Shown piece by piece: positions 63,419 through 64,000 of a stretch of DNA of 64,000 nucleotides; within the stretch, counting starts at the first letter, position 1, and each line of letters opens with the position of its first letter. The stretch lies in contig CAWHNO010000015.1 of the NCBI GenBank assembly GCA_963830725.1, positions 124,001 to 188,000 of the forward strand, written 5' to 3'. Position numbers and translations under genes: made by a program. The notes under the pieces were generated by a model. The model was not told where the DNA came from. It was given only the letters and a program-made list of their open reading frames with translations, and ran no database searches. The stretch is from DASSUW01 sp963830725 (GTDB taxonomy: Bacteria > Actinomycetota > Thermoleophilia > Solirubrobacterales > Solirubrobacteraceae).

Positions 63419-64000
63419 TCAGAGCGCGAGCCCGAGCCGCGCGGCCTCGGCCTCGACGCCGACCCGCATCGCCCGAGTCATACGGCCGAACGGCTCGAGC
63501 TCGATCCGGCGGCGGCGACGGTCGAGCCTCCAGGTGGCGAACGCGCGCCCATCGGCGATCGCGACCGGGCGGATGATGCCGCCGGGCGCGACCTTCGCGG
63601 CGTGGCGCTTCGGCAGCACGTGGTCGCGCGAGGCCCAGCCGAGCAGCCACTCGTCGAAGGCCGGCAGCAGCCGCACGGGGCCTTCCTCCGGCTCACCGGC
63701 GGGCGGGTCGGGATCCCGCCACGCGCGGCGGACGTCGGCGGCCGGCAGCCCGGACCAGACCGCGAAGTCCTCGGCGGTGGCGGGCGCGTGGGCGGCGGCG
63801 TACCGGCGCGCGAGCTCGGCGAGGGCGACGTCGCGGTCGGGCAGCGGGCCGGGGTCGAGCGTGCCGTAGAGCTCCTCGCGGCCGCGGACGCCGGTCTCGA
63901 CCAGCACCCCGGCGAGCGCTGCGCGGCGGACGACGTGGATCGGCGCCTGGCCCTCGGCGGTGACCGGGACGCCGCGGTCGCGCAGCCGCGCCGCCAGCTC
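63419..64000 (-). CDS. Winged-helix DNA-binding domain protein (AlkZ/HTH_42-like), C-terminal part
   Basis: The reading frame enters from beyond the window (ELAARLRDRGVPVTAEGQAP) and runs 193 residues to a stop at 63419. Motifs: GVLVETGVRGREELYGTLDP, LARRYAAAHAPATAEDFAVW, VRLLPAFDEWLLGWASRDHV, AKVAPGGIIRPVAIADGRAF and RRIELEPFGRMTRAMRVGVE. The same family occurs at 753-1879 on the other strand, sharing the RLLPAFDxxxxGxASRD pattern. Function not established. Confidence 0.8.
   Translation of the reverse strand, partial: ELAARLRDRGVPVTAEGQAPIHVVRRAALAGVLVETGVRGREELYGTLDPGPLPDRDVALAELARRYAAAHAPATAEDFAVWSGLPAADVRRAWRDPDPPAGEPEEGPVRLLPAFDEWLLGWASRDHVLPKRHAAKVAPGGIIRPVAIADGRAFATWRLDRRRRRIELEPFGRMTRAMRVGVEAEAARLGLAL

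Overview
The window is about 64 kb of very GC-rich, gene-dense bacterial chromosome. The mix of genes suggests a high-GC, Gram-positive-type actinobacterial lineage: an actinobacterial-type glycogen synthase/GlgC pair, F420-type LLM oxidoreductases, a WhiG-like sigma factor, an EF-G2-like GTPase, and a galE2-like epimerase beside an MGAT-like acyltransferase. Thermoleophilia/Solirubrobacterales is my best guess from style, but I cannot confirm it. I saw no rRNA, tRNA, CRISPR array, transposase or prophage.

Layout. (1) 1-13.0 kb holds carbohydrate genes: two family-4 glycosidases, a complete lipoprotein-dependent sugar ABC importer with a BadF-type sugar kinase and GntR regulator (minus strand), and a divergent SIS-isomerase / Gfo-Idh-MocA-cupin / ROK operon (plus strand). 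This looks like one amino-sugar or phosphosugar module driven from a shared promoter region. (2) 13.8-23.6 kb holds a LacI regulator and PfkB kinase, divergent from an overlapping-codon operon of ribose-type importer genes (binding protein, ATPase, permease) that runs straight into pgm, glgC and glgA. It joins sugar uptake to storage-glucan synthesis. Matching LacI-type palindromes and back-to-back promoters are visible between them. (3) 23.6-34.7 kb is an accessory mix: SDR/MarR pair, P1 peptidase, LLM oxidoreductase, nitronate monooxygenase-like protein, VOC and cupin proteins, two TetR circuits with clear palindromic operators, and an MMPL exporter. (4) 35.1-45.0 kb includes an RNase HI-tryptophan 2,3-dioxygenase fusion, an EF-G2-like GTPase, a WhiG/FliA-type sigma factor starting at CTG, a Xer recombinase, an L,D-transpeptidase and an epimerase/acyltransferase/HAD operon. 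(5) 45.0-64 kb includes ilvD, thiD and the conserved translation/secretion/competence block ftsY...ffh-rpsP-khpA-rimM-trmD-rplS-lepB-rnhB-yraN-comM-dprA.

Two general points matter for reading the annotation. Many conserved genes carry apparent single-base frameshifts. They cluster at 55.4-59.4 kb and are almost absent from 34-45 kb and 46-54 kb. Because they hit essential genes (ffh, rpsP, trmD, ftsY) without loss of conserved residues on either side, I treat them as sequencing or assembly errors, not decay. Second, a short intergenic sequence (core GAACGTCAACTGCGGCTGGG) occurs six times. Each time it lies within 0-17 bp after a stop codon, in the same orientation as the gene, twice as facing pairs between convergent genes. 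It is the least explained signal here.

Other unusual items are a 62-bp diverged tandem duplication of the dprA start that creates a 21-codon leader ORF, a ribosomal protein L19 with a tail of about 115 residues, a Gfo/Idh-bicupin fusion, and remnants resembling VanX (beside ftsY) and RtcB (beside the MMPL gene).
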